Shown here piece by piece: positions 23,426 to 35,060 of a DNA stretch of 64,000 bases. The DNA lies in the NCBI GenBank assembly GCA_026260175.1, contig JAKCWW010000049.1:125531-189530 (forward strand), in the 5' to 3' direction. Both the position numbers and the translations under genes were made by a program. Source of the stretch: Reticulitermes lucifugus. Its lineage: Eukaryota; Arthropoda; Insecta; Blattodea; Rhinotermitidae. Each line of letters starts with the position of its first letter. Positions within the stretch are counted from its first letter, which is position 1. The notes under the pieces were generated by a model, which was not told the DNA's origin, did no database searches, and worked only from the letters and a program-made list of their open reading frames with translations.

Positions 23426-25173
23426 ACTGGTCACGGCCTACCACAATACATGTCATTACGTTTCAGAACATATTAATCTTTAATTTTTGTATGCATTTCT
23501 TTCATGCATTCTACATACTGTCCCTTTGTCTTACTCTTTGACTCAACCACCCCACTACATGACGTAGAGAACAAATTATAAGCTCAGTAGTATGCAGTGT
23601 CTTTCATTCTACAGTCATTCGTCGAACCAGATACTCTCCTCAGCACCTTGTCCACAAAACCGTTCAGGCACGCTAGTACAGATATTTTTCGGTATATTCT
23701 TGTTACATCTTTCGCTCTTTGCATTCGGTCATGTTAGCAAGTGTCACTACACATACAGTATGGTTCGTGGACGGTTAAGTCTCCATGCAATTTTCAAGCA
23801 TTTCGTTTGCTGCTTAAAAGGTAAGCCTGGAACTGAGACGAAGGGGACTTCATAAAGAGAGAACAGATTTTATTACCCATTGGCCTTTTCCCTGATGAAA
23901 TTTTTGCAGGGCAGAGGAATCTAGTGCGCGACATAGCGAATATGTCAAGTGGAATTAGCCTTTTAAAATATTTTATTACGACACTCGTTTGTGGGACTTT
24001 TGATCCTACGAAACGCTTTATAAAACATGAGTGTGGGTTTCTAATGATTTAAACTGAGGCATTTAAATTCTGTAAAATGCGTGCAAGTTTCATAAATCAT
24101 ATCCCTTCGAAATGAAGACAAACAAGCATTATAAAAATTACGATTTCAGTAAGGAAGTGGAGATAAAGCTCTAGGCATTCCCATCTCTTCCTTGGATGTA
24201 ATGTGTCATCAACTTTACGACCTGACCTCTCTCTTCTCTGGTGTCTGTTGGATAGGTCCCGCAAAAGAACCGGATTCCTTGGTGAGTAGAGTAGAGGAAA
24301 CCATACAAATATCATGGATCGAACCAGAGGTAGTTCATTTTTTGGTCACTTTTATGCATTAGTTTGTCCTTCTGTAAATTGTATCCATACAAGTGGTTCT
24401 TTACACCTTGTAAATTTCGACAAGTGTAGAAATAGTAAAATGAAATAAAATCTGCTAATTCGTCAGTAATAATCTGTGGATGACCTTAATTCCGCAGTGG
24501 ACGCACTGAATTATATGGCTAAAGAACACAAAGGTAAGGTTGTAACCGAACATTATTGGAGCAGTTCGGCTCTCCCTCCCCACTCTTCTATATATAGTAG
24601 GAAGAAGAAAGGACCAGGTGTCCCGCGCCAGTTGGCGTTCAGTAAAGGAAAGGAGTAGACGATTGGTATTGTGCTGATGTTTGTATTGTTATAATGGAGA
24701 AATAAAGTTAAACCATTGAAAAGAACAATCTCGTAATTTGGTATATATCAAATTAAAAAGTAACCAGCAACGATCGGTTATAAGGTCCTATAGCAACACT
24801 TTCTGTCGTGCTAATAGAAGAGTTTCTGTCAATAAACCTTTCGACTTGGTTGGGGTATAGCAGCCAAATTAAAGCTAGGTGTATTTTTGTCTGACAGTAT
24901 AAGAAAGGAGTATGACATGCGCCTATATTCGTAAGAACACTTGTAGGAGAAGAACAAGCGTATAATGGAAAAGCGAGAAAAGCTAGAAATAACTGACCCA
25001 GTGAAAGACAATGAGAACCGTAGGCTACACTAACATAAAAAGCACGAGTAGTGGAATAATTAAGTGAAGCAAGGATTCCTAATTTGCCATTAATTTACAG
25101 TTCAGCCGGACGACAATTTGAAAGACTCGCCCAATTCAGACTCCGCACTAGCTAAGGCAACTTAATATGTTGC
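23426..25173. other. Unannotated AT-rich DNA
   Basis: No gene or repeat recognised. A peptide-like stretch at 24476-24540 ending in a good donor (GGTAAGG) has no usable acceptor in frame. Confidence 0.35.
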
Positions 25174-25443
25174 ATGATGGAAGTCGGGGATTTACCAAAA
25201 GAAGAAACTACTGTGGAAATGAATACTTTTGTGGTGGGTTGTACTTGGTTGTTATCTGTTTGTTTCCTAATTTATTTAACGACACTTTTCGAGTGCATAA
25301 GCCACAAATATAGGGAGAATGCTAAATTATTAACTGATAAATATGTGGGAGTACGTGATTGGGTCCGCTTTTATTGTGATACTCGAGCACTTAACATAGA
25401 TATAATATTGTTTTCCTCTGAATTATCAGAACGTATGAAGTAA
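25174..25443 (+). CDS. Candidate small single-pass membrane protein or exon, unidentified
   Basis: A frame of 89 codons starts at ATG 25174 and ends TAA after ELSERMK. The N-terminal 16 residues are polar and acidic (MMEVGDLPKEETTVEM). Residues of about 18-42 form one hydrophobic span (FVVGCTWLLSVCFLIYLTTL), then a basic, Tyr-rich stretch (HKYRENAKLLTDKY) and a C-terminal soluble region. The layout suits a membrane anchor with a short tail. It does not overlap any recognised repeat and codon use looks ordinary. No family is recognised and no homologue can be checked here. A chance frame remains possible. Confidence 0.25.
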   Translation: MMEVGDLPKEETTVEMNTFVVGCTWLLSVCFLIYLTTLFECISHKYRENAKLLTDKYVGVRDWVRFYCDTRALNIDIILFSSELSERMK

Positions 25444-25465
25444 CGGGAAGTGAATTTGCCTGTGT

Positions 25466-25640
25466 ACTTTAATTAAGGACTGTACTATAAAGACGTATGG
25501 GAGGTTGGAAGTACTGCCGTACGAATTATTAATCTTGAAATTAGATGGAAGTGAGTGTTTAGATACATTGCTCGGCCTTTCACTCTCTTGGAGTCAGCCC
25601 TTGATTTTGACAGGCTACTGGAGAGAAGAGGGTCCAGGGT
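25466..25640 (+). repeat. SINE-C-like fragment related to 5184-5400
   Basis: It shares aaggactgtactataaagac with the start of the segment at 5184, followed by a diverged body. No tRNA head visible. Confidence 0.35.
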
Positions 25641-26544
25641 CGATCTGAACGCGGAATATTCCCTGTCCTTAGAAGAAAACAAACATTAAAGAATGCAGTG
25701 ACGCACTATAACAAGAAAGATTGTGTGGGATATTTGATTTGCGACATTCTTTGCTTCGCCTTTCTTTTAATGACCTGTATTCAGGATGGTTCCCATGTAG
25801 TATTAACCCCTTAAAGCTTGCAATTAATCTCAATAGCAGTGGTAGCTGCTTTTTCCGAAAATTACATTAGCTTATGAAGATATTTTTTGGAAAAATGCTT
25901 TGTGTTCTTCAGGCAAAATCCTGAAGTACTTTACTAAGGACTGTTTTCCGAAAGGTTGAACATCTTTCAGAGGACAAGTAGGTTACTGGAGTGAATCGCA
26001 CTATTGGTTATGAAATATCTGCTGACTGAGAGAAAAAATGCAACGAAAATGCAGCTTCTCTAGGTAGGGTCAGCACAGAATGCCAGGTGGAAAGCTGCTT
26101 AGAAGTGAAATAACGGTGTACTGTTGAAATTATAATTTGCTGGATTTTAACCAAGATAATCACCAACACAGAAGTCGAAAACTTTCAACTATCCAGAATA
26201 TTTCAGAATCTTCAGGTACGTACACTTTTCGAAATGCTGAGGTAACAGGGGTTCTTAGGTTTTAAGTCAGGAAAGTGTTCTGAAATGTCGGGGAAAGAGC
26301 CACATTGAATTTCATAAAAGCGTAAATAAACTAAATTAACTCTTGTTTATATTTCGTCGCAGTAATCTGAGTGCGTTGAGGTGTGTGGTTGAGAGCCCTG
26401 CCATGCACCGTTGGTATAGAGGTATTACGGATAGAGTGTTGTAACATTTAGCAGAAATGCAGTGTAAATAGGAATGATTAGAGTATAGGTACAGTACGTG
26501 AAAGGAACGCATATGTACGTATACAGCATTAATAAGCGACTGGA
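25641..26544. other. Unannotated DNA
   Basis: No coding, RNA or repeat structure recognised. Confidence 0.4.
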
Positions 26545-26990
26545 TTTTAGGGGCGTTCGCAAACTTGTGAAAAGCGATTATTAACTTCGTCCTGTCTGTC
26601 TGTCTGACCGTCTATCCTTCCGTCCGCATGGAACAACTCGGCTCACACTTTACGGATTTTTGTGAAATTTAATAGTTGAATATTTTTCGAAACTCTGTCG
26701 AGAAAATTCAAGTTTAATTAAAATCTGACAAGAATAAATAATTTTATTTCCAATAAGTGTTTTCCGAAAATCTTGCCGTTTATGACATAATGTGGAAAAA
26801 TATGACAGACACGGACACGATACAGATGACAATATAATACGGCGCATGCGCTTTGCATGCAGGATAACTAAGGCTACAGACACACTCAGAGTATTTAACA
26901 CTTACTGCTTTTTCACAGCAACACTGGATACGTTTAAGCACCTCAATGTTACGCTTGTACATACATTACCTGCCCTGTCTGATTCAGGTT
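26545..26990 (+). repeat. Dispersed repeat R, copy 2
   Basis: It has the same motif order as 10943-11450: ggcgttcgcaaacttgtg, a TCTG run, gcatggaacaactcggctc, gagaaaattcaagttta, gacataatgtggaaaaata, gacaatataatacggcgca, then the shared right end near cattacctgccctgtc. The copy is about 60 bp shorter than copy 1, owing to internal deletion. Confidence 0.7.
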
Positions 26991-27025
26991 TATTGTGTTA
27001 CTCTATGCTAATCTTTCTGCCAGCC

Positions 27026-27288
27026 GATCCCAGTGGCCGCGCGGTCTAAGGCGTGGGTCTACGGCTGCTCGCTTACTGGGACTGTGTGTTCGAATCCCGC
27101 CTATGACATGGATGTATGTCTCTTGTGAGTGTTGTGTGTTGTCAGGTAGAGGTCTCTGCGACGAGCTGGTCCCTCGTCCAGAGGAGTCCTACCGAGTGTG
27201 GTGTGTCTTAAACTGTGTGATCGTGAAGCCTCGAAAAATGAGGCGGCATAGCCCCCAAGGGGACGTCGAGCCATTGGAAAAAAAATCT
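27026..27288 (+). repeat. SINE-A, tRNA-derived
   Basis: The tRNA-like head has an A box (TGGCCGCGCGGT, 27034-27045) and a B box (GTTCGAATCCC, 27088-27098), most like a leucine or serine tRNA. The body then runs gacatggatgtatgtctctt, gtagaggtctctgcgacga, ctcgtccagaggagtc, and ends in an A-run at 27280-27287. It begins about 35 bp after repeat R copy 2. Confidence 0.88.
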
Positions 27289-28994
27289 TTCTTCCACAAT
27301 GAAAATCAGTTTTATGAAGAGTATGGAAGTAAGGTTAATTTTTAGACATTCGCCTTCATGGACTTGTCAGAAGCCAAGAAATTGAAAGAGCTGCCTTCGT
27401 GCCCTTTGTCAAATGTGAATTACCTGTATTGCCTATTCGTAATGCACTTAGTTGAAGGATGAGCGGAGAGGTGAAGCAGGTTTATTTGCTCTTTGGCTGT
27501 CTGTGGAGAAAATTATGTCGTAGAAAAAAAGTTTTTTTTTCTGGATGTTTCCTGATTTCCGAAAGGGTATCTCTTCTGTAGGAATGTTTTCAGGCTTCGA
27601 CTGTTTGCGCTTATTTTAAGAGTTCCTTTGAATATTAAGATGAATATCTAGCAGTGGTGAAGTAACACTGACAATTGAAAGCTGGAGTGATTTGGGGAAA
27701 ACCTACCCCAGTGCCGTATTGTTTACCACAGTTCTCTGACAGACGCGTGAAAGTACCAACTCCCCGATTTCTGACAGAGCGTTGCACTCTTTGAAGTTTT
27801 CCTGTCCTTCCCGCTTGTCCTTCTGAAAAAGTCGTATGGAAATGAATATGAGTATGAAGTACTGGCCGTTCTATCCATCCTTCGGGATTTTGAAGGAGCA
27901 TATCTTTTGAAGGTTCCCGGGTTTAGCCCGTTTGTCCTTGTGGTAAGCCTAGCATGTAGACAAAGATAATTATGGAGATAGCGGAATGCCGGGACCCCTA
28001 CTGCCTTTAGAGCTACCCTCACCAAAATTCCGCTTCCACCAGCCTTCTGTGCTCTTCTACAGGCATGCGCTATGTCACTCTTGGCATGATCTCGGCTTAA
28101 TCCACACAACAGGTACTCTCACGCTCAGTTTACGGTCAGGGAAAATGTTCCTTTCCTGTTCAAATGCGTCAGTTCGTACTAAGTGTCACGCTCACGTCAC
28201 AGTGCGCTCAAGCGATGGCAGTAATGAGATTGCGGCCAAATATTTATTCCTTAAGTTTTTGAACATGTTTAAAGCAAAACGAGCGCCAAAGTAGGGTTAA
28301 GTGTGAATAATCTACTCAAATCCCTGGCCCTGAACTTACTTTTTTTGAAAGTCACATGACTGACTAATGTAAGAATCGCATCGGCTTATTAAACCTCTTG
28401 ATGAAACGAAACATCAACCATATAAAAAGGAAAGTGAAAACTAGGATGAAATACGCGCCTCCCAGCAACAGTTTCTCTGTTTGAGACACTGGTACACAAA
28501 ATTTCATTCCCGTGATAGCCTAAAGCATTGCTGGAGTCGGTTGATGTGGCATATGCTAGTTCCATTATGCTGTCTTCGAGCTTTGCTCCATTATATGTGT
28601 GTTATTTATGGTATCTGCTGTTATAAGTACCTCTGCCAGCATGTATTGGTACTGTTCCTAGAAGATTAATGTTGAAGGTCAAACGTCTGTGATCCGTTAT
28701 AGCTGACTTTGTCTGTGTTAGCTTTCGTGATTAACATTTGCTCAATGAAAATCTATTCCCGTTTCAAACTCAGTAATTGAATTTAACTTTCATTTATATC
28801 TATTGACGTTTAAAAAGAACCTGATAATTATGCAAATATCAGTTTTATTTGAAACCGCAAGTCGCAGTATGTTGGAAGCATTACTACTTCATACCGGGTG
28901 TTCCCTATTCGAGTATCACTCTAAATAGCCAAAGACTTTGTTTCTCTGTTCATGTTTTCGTTTTAGTGACTACTGGAGGGTATAAACATTTTAA
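27289..28994. other. Unannotated; GC-richer patch at 27860-28240
   Basis: No family recognised. Overlapping frames on both strands (128 codons minus, 102 codons plus) occur in the GC-richer patch, where stop codons are rarer, so neither is supported. The patch could be an old element or a regulatory region. Confidence 0.35.
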
Positions 28995-29265
28995 ACATGG
29001 GCTGTCTACACTAGATGAGATATAACGCCGTATCGATTGGAAAACCTTTACTGAAGTTTTGGCAAAGCTTGCTGCCTCCGTCACAGGGTTTAAGCAATCC
29101 ATTAAAGTTTGTTTCCTCATGCATCGTCTACAACCTGAAATAGTCGAAGAAAAGCTTCTTCTGGACTGTTATGTCATGAAGAGAGAGGCAGAAATCTCCT
29201 TCGAAACGTCGGTAATTACTTGCCAATTGATACGGCATCATGCATCAAGAGAATTGAATTGTCAT
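28995..29265. mobile_element. Foldback element with ~29-bp outer arms
   Basis: The outer arms gatgagatataacgccgta (29012-29040) and the complement of ccaattgatacggcatca (29223-29250) match with a few changes. A GAAACGTC motif lies at 29203-29210, just inside the right arm, preceded by ggcagaaatctcc. The inner parts are too diverged to show a stem. It has no coding content; the frame at 29059-29268 is a shadow. Confidence 0.6.
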
Positions 29266-30208
29266 TAACACTGTTGTGAAAAAATTCGAGTTTAAATTTA
29301 TATGGTAGATATTATTAACACGTAGGCTACAACGTCGCTTTAATATATCTTGCGAGTTAATCCATGCATGCCGAAACACAAGGAAAATAAGATACACATA
29401 CACTTATGTTCTTAATAGATTAGCAAGACAATTTGTTTTGCTGCACGTTATAAATTTCAAGCTCTAATTTTTGCCAAAGAGTTTATGTCAAGGTAGCTAA
29501 AACGGAATAAATTAGTAAAGTATTTGGGACCGATAAAGTTTAAAACCGGAGATGAATGCAGGTTAGAAAAAACGGACATGGAAACTATGTGTCCGACATT
29601 AAAGTTCCTGTATGTGTATTTTTCATTTTTTGATCTCAGTTTATTTAATTCTTCTTCCTTTGGAAACTGTTCTTGTGCATATTGGCAAGTCCTGCATGAT
29701 TGTTACAAATGAATTTAGGGGTAAATTCAGGGTGAATTGACGGGTACCTTAATTCTGCTAAAGCAGTAATTAACGAATCCCTATTAAGTACTATATTTGT
29801 TTAGCGCAAAGTGAGACACGAGCATGGTTATGGCAGATGAATTCGATAGACTTGAACAAGAGACAACCATGGACCTATCATCGCATATCTGTCCTCTCCA
29901 GGCGTTAATGAGTAAAACAGCATGAAAATATGTGATAGTCTGTTCCTCACCTGAGATGCAAACTAGACGTCTTCCGAACATAATTCAGACCCACTACCAC
30001 CCTGCCGCCTTGCTCAGCATATTTACATTATTATCATGAGAAGCTAATCATTGGACTCTACTTAGTGTGAGATCTGTTTAGCTTTTAGCCGAAGAAGAAT
30101 GCATAGTTGTTTAAGCGTGTTATTGAACGTCACTCTAAATTGTTTAAGATTACTTTGGTCGCTTATAGGTGAATAAATTAATGAGCTTAGAGCACTGGAG
30201 CAATAATA
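29266..30208. other. Unannotated AT-rich DNA
   Basis: No gene or repeat family recognised. Confidence 0.4.
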
Positions 30209-30362
30209 CGGTCAGGAAAAAACCGAAGTATTCGGGGGAAAAAACCTACTCCTATGCAACTTTGCCTACCACAAATCCCACATGGATTGGTGTGGGATTG
30301 AATCCGGGCCTTCTTGATAATAATCGGCAACTAATTTCTAGAGACATGGTACGTCCCTGCGA
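30209..30362 (-). repeat. SINE-B, 5' half only
   Basis: On the minus strand the right end has the tRNA-like head remnant, followed by tgggatttgtggtaggca and aaagttgcataggagtagg. The tail half of the family is missing, so the copy is truncated. Confidence 0.65.
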
Positions 30363-31395
30363 AGTTGTTGATTGATACTTAGATTATTTCGATGATTAAA
30401 GATACAGAGATTATAAGAGATAAACGAAATAGGAAGAGAATAATTAATTTTATGGATTTGAAGATTTGAAATGAGAAAGTCAAAGCGTATTTCAGCATAG
30501 TCTCGGAATTTGTCTAGAAGCAGTGAAAGAATTTAAGAATCTTCTTATTTATTTCATACGACGTGCCTGACTTTCGCACTAAGGCTTCCCATAACACAAG
30601 GTTAGAAAGGTGCTGCCACACTGATATGCTCGGTGTGCTTTGAATGTGGAAACTGAAAGGAACATGAAACTTGCCCGAAAGATGTTTGTACTTTTTGGGT
30701 TATTTTACGTAACGTCAGAAGCTCAATTATTACTACTTGAACCGTGTGTTTGTTTAATGGATCTCCTTCAGATCCTATAATACGTACAGACAGAAGTTAC
30801 TAAGGTTTCATGATAGCTTTGATCATCCTACATGTTTACCATCCTATAATAAGCACATGGTAGTTCACTTTCATACCAGAATCTTCTGCCTTTATTGGCT
30901 TTGGTGTTTGGGCTATAAGTCACATTAAACCTCTCCCATATTACTTCCGTGGCTCAAACTATCAATTTGCAGTTACAAGCAAATAATGAAAACTAAAGTT
31001 AATGCAGAAATGTACACAGAATATGGAAAAATATATAGTAGTCGAGTGTTCAATGCCTCAGAGGAAGAAGTTCCTTTAAAATAAATTTTTATATTTTAAA
31101 GAACTTTTGTGAGAATTCATTTCTTTGGGGAACCTACATAGCCCATACGAAATATATTTCGGAAGCCCACTCAGTCGCAAATTTACGTGGTTGATGTTTG
31201 CGTATGAAAGTAGTAAAAAATATAGCGTTCGTCTTTTTGAACATAGAAGAATATAGATATGGCTCGATATAACATAAGATGTCCAGGAATTCTCTTGGGA
31301 AATTTTTTTATCGAAGACAATTTTGTTCTGCATTGAGACTTTCGATCATATGAAGTTTTATAAAAGGAAAGAAAAGGAAAAACATGAGATAAAGA
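30363..31395. other. Unannotated AT-rich DNA
   Basis: No gene or repeat family recognised. Confidence 0.4.
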
Positions 31396-31650
31396 AAATG
31401 ATTCCGAACCGACAAAATGTTCCTCCGTCCGCTAGGGTTCTTACTGCCATCATCTGTCTTCCACCGCACAGCGACTGAGTGTCATTCTGCTGCGAGAGGG
31501 CGGGGAGGGTCTTTGCGTTTACATACAGGAAATCAATGACATCGAAGAATTGACAATCGCGCCAATGGATGGAGCGAAATCTTGACAGTTTGTACAGCTG
31601 AAACATTCCCACGTGCAGCTGGCGTTTGCGTGAATATTTACAATGCAACA
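31396..31650 (-). other. GC-richer unique patch, possible promoter or first exon
   Basis: This short patch is clearly GC-richer than its surroundings and matches none of the repeat families seen here. On the minus strand it contains an ATTGG (near 31562), a purine-poor leader, two ATG codons and a donor-like GCAGTAAGA. It could be a small regulatory or leader region; the 97-codon minus frame has no domain-like content. Confidence 0.2.
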
Positions 31651-32615
31651 CTATATACCTGCTTCCTCTAGTAACGTATATTTCAGTAACTTTACTGCCT
31701 TTAACGAACAGATCTATAACAAAAGAACGGTAATAAGAACTACGTACTTTAGTGTACCACAGATATTTTCCAGTGCATTGTGCATTCTTTATGAATTTTT
31801 ATTTGTCTCTTTCTTATGTTTATCTGTTTAAGACGCAAGTGAATAGCTTACTTAATTTTATCTTAACAAACTTGTACTCTTATGCTGTGACAGAAAGGAG
31901 CGCTAAAATTTCCTGGCCTAAAAAAATCTACAAATCTGTCCATGACAATATTTATCACGGATAAATAATTATTATGTCCTCCTTGTAATTCCTTAACCCC
32001 AAATGCAAGTCATTAGGACGGTTAGGTAGATATGGCTTTTAATTCAGCCATGCATTTTGAAAGTGGTATTATTAAGAAAAATGAGTTTTTATGTCAGATA
32101 CGCATACAAACTGATGAGATGTGTCTGTGTTGTTCGAAATTCGGATGGTTCAGTCGAAAATTTATATGAAGAAGGGGACACGTCTAACCATTAAGTGGAA
32201 TTGTGAACATATTCTTTTTGAAAGTGAAGTAAGTCACCTCAGTTGTTTTATCTCAAATTGTGTTTGTTCTATAATTATTGATAAATAATTTAATTAACTA
32301 ATAACGGGTTGTGACAAACGTGTTTCTAAATTACACATTTTTAATTTTGTACAAATAAAACCCATCGAGTAATTAACCATCCGGAAAGGATAAAGAATTT
32401 TGAAATCTTTCGAGATGATGAGAAAGGTGATGCAGCCTCTGCGTGTAATGGTTTTGAAGTGCGAAATTTTGTTTCTACAGAGAAACCGAATTTGAAAAGT
32501 TATGTAGATTTGCATGTCATAGATAGTACTCCCCCTCTAATTAAACTCAGATCTTCTGACTGTAATCCTGTATACATTTCTGACATTTCCCGTAATGCTT
32601 CCTTCATAGAGTAAA
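31651..32615. other. Unannotated AT-rich DNA
   Basis: No gene or repeat family recognised. Confidence 0.4.
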
Positions 32616-32625
32616 GACTTCAGAC

Positions 32626-32901
32626 AGACAATCCCGGTGGCCGCGCGGTCTAAGGCGTGGGTCTGCGGCCTCTCGCTTGCTGGGATCGCGCGTTCGAATC
32701 CCCCTGGTGTCATGGATATCTGTCTCTTGTGAATGTTGTGTTTTGTGAGGTAGTGGTCTCTGCGATGGGCCTATACCTCGTCCAGAGGAGCGCGCGCGCG
32801 CGCGTGTGTTTGTGTGTCTCATTGAGTGTGATCAGGTGCAACAATAACCCTCTACACCTACAATGAGTAGGTAGAGGAGGTCAGACTAAGAGAGAAAGAA
32901 T
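32626..32901 (+). repeat. SINE-A with 10-bp target duplication
   Basis: GACTTCAGAC at 32616-32625 is repeated at 32902-32911. The copy carries the head (TGGCCGCGCGGTCTAAGG), a B box (GTTCGAATCCCC), the body (catggatatctgtctcttg, ctcgtccagaggag) and an internal GC/GT microsatellite at 32790-32816 not present in the 27026 copy. The duplication marks a true insertion. Confidence 0.88.
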
Positions 32902-32911
32902 GACTTCAGAC

Positions 32912-34794
32912 TAGGCTGCGAAGACAGATCGGTTTCTCTTTTTCTCTGGAAGTGCTGATCGACAGCATATTGTCATTCAGTCATCCTATGTACAAAGTCT
33001 AAGGCTTTAACGCCTTTCGTTACACATGTTTGGTACGCATGTTAGATGGTGTTTAGGAATTGGATCAAAATTGCCTAAACCCTTGCTGTTATGCGCTATC
33101 TATTTTAGTTATAAGCAGGTAGTATTTAAGAATACGAACAGAAGATTGCAGCATCAAATAGTACCAGAAAGAATGCCTTTATTCGTCGTTATTACAGAAA
33201 TGTTAATGCATTTGTGGTCTTAAGCTTCAAAACAATTTTATATTTGGTAAAAATGCGGATTGCGTGGTCTGTCTTTTTCAGAATGGAAACGTGTGTTCTA
33301 ATAGACACAAGTCAGTGCTTAATGCAAATAATCCAAGTCACAATGTCCACTCTTCTGTTTTTGTCATGAGCACGGATTATTATGTAGCAGAATATTTAAT
33401 TCTACCAGAGGATATAAAGTCGCGTTTCAGTAACTCGAAATAATGAACGTAATACCCTTTTGACTCTATTACCTTCAACACATCGAATATTTAGTTTTTC
33501 CCACAGGCTAGAAATATCTCGATACAGACCGTGTTAAGCAGTGATTCTATATTCTACAGCTCAATGAAACTTTGGGAAACAGAACAATAGTAACTTTTGA
33601 CAGGAGTCTTTTCCTAGTTGTCGATGTATTGAAAGAGCCCTGCTTTCTTGTAATCTCTCTGTTTTACATCTTCAGTATTATAGAATGCAAAGTTTTCCGT
33701 ACGGAGAAAACTCTTATAAAAAATCGACTCCTCTCAGTAAATGACAAAACTTGCATTTATCTTCTGTATAATTTCTTCTTTAGTTCCATCTCTGTCTTAA
33801 GAGAGATCCGTGCTTCTCTAAGACATCCAGTGTTTTGAACGTCAAATTCTTCATGAAGTTTTGGTCCAATTTAAAATTACTCCGATAAGCGGCGTGGGAA
33901 GATTTGAGAAAGGGAAATTATTAAATTTTACGGCATTAAAATTTACCATCGTTTCTTTATAATTCCGGCTCATTTTGAGTATCTATTACATGTGAACCTC
34001 AATAAAACTGACATTGTTCGAAAAGTAGTGATTTGGAAACGTAACGGACTGCAACACTTAAACGTCTACGTTATATTTGTATGAGAATTTTCGTGTCCGA
34101 ATTTTTTCAAGATATGTTGAAAATGAATGAGTAATATAGCGGATCCATCTCTCTGTATGTTTGTATATTTTGCTTCGAAAACTACGCAGCAAATTTAAAG
34201 ACTTGTAATTTACAAAATATGAGTAAATATAATCCTAGATTTTTATCGACGAAATATTTTTTTAATTTTAGATTTTATTAATCTAAAAATAAACTTAGTA
34301 ACTTTTCCTGATAGCGGCTTATCTTTCAGTGTGTACATACGGTCTAACATGAAAAGTGCAGGTACGCTAATTACGATCTGAAACTTTTATTCGCAGATTT
34401 TTCGATGTGGATAGTGTTTAATCAAATGCTAGGATATATTGTAGAATGTGTGATATGAATAGCACTGATACAATGAATTTGTATCTGTAATGTAGTCAAT
34501 ATGGCCCTTAATTTCAATTATTACTCTTTACGTTGTTCGGGGAAATATGTGCTCGTAGATACAATATGGAAGGGACGTTACGATTGTAATGTTTGTAACC
34601 TTTGACTGATGTTGATAATTTAAGTAGGTAAATATTATGGAAAAAGCACTGACGATAGCGTGTGTCAGTGCATATAATATTCGTACATGAATCAAATATT
34701 ACATCGCGTAAATCGAGACAGGGATAAAGAAATCTTATAATGAAGAAGCTCTAATTATTTCAAGTAGATATAAAGGTAAAAGTAAAGTTCTTTC
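32912..34794. other. Unannotated AT-rich DNA
   Basis: No coding, RNA or repeat structure recognised. The 88-codon frame at 33572-33838 lacks a domain. Confidence 0.4.
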
Positions 34795-35060
34795 TATAAC
34801 ATGCGATGAAGGCACAGAGGGGGAATAGAGGTATGTCTACTCTTTCTTTAGCCTCGGCGTTGCATGATGTGAGCGGCAAACGCCACACCCCAGCCGCTTA
34901 ACCCCCGTGAAAGGGACCCGGTAACCATTGTACAGGAGGCTGGTTGGGCCTTGGGACCAGTCTTGACTGGTATGGAAAATCTCGCCTCCACGTGGATTCG
35001 AACCTCGGCCCGCCCAGCCAGTAGCGAGTCACTATACCTCCTACGCTATTAAGGCCACAT
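34795..35060 (-). repeat. SINE-C, nearly full-length
   Basis: Motifs in order: gaatagaggtatgtctactc, ttagcctcggcgttg, gccgcttaacccccgtgaa, ggagg-ctggttgggcc, gtggattcgaacctcggcc (B-box region of the tRNA head, read on the minus strand). It is the most complete minus-orientation copy, together with 37325. Confidence 0.78.

Noticed and set aside
24476-24658. Exon-like peptide VDDLNSAVDALNYMAKEH with a good donor
   Set aside because: Stops lie immediately upstream in frame and no AG acceptor lies between them and the peptide.
27034-27098. tRNA gene (A and B boxes)
   Set aside because: The boxes belong to SINE-A: no complete cloverleaf can be drawn and a conserved SINE body follows.
27723-28294. 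Frames of 128 and 102 codons on opposite strands
   Set aside because: They overlap each other in a GC-richer patch, where chance frames are longer; neither has a domain.
32634-32705. tRNA-Leu or tRNA-Ser gene
   Set aside because: Same SINE head, with 10-bp target duplications on both sides of the whole element.
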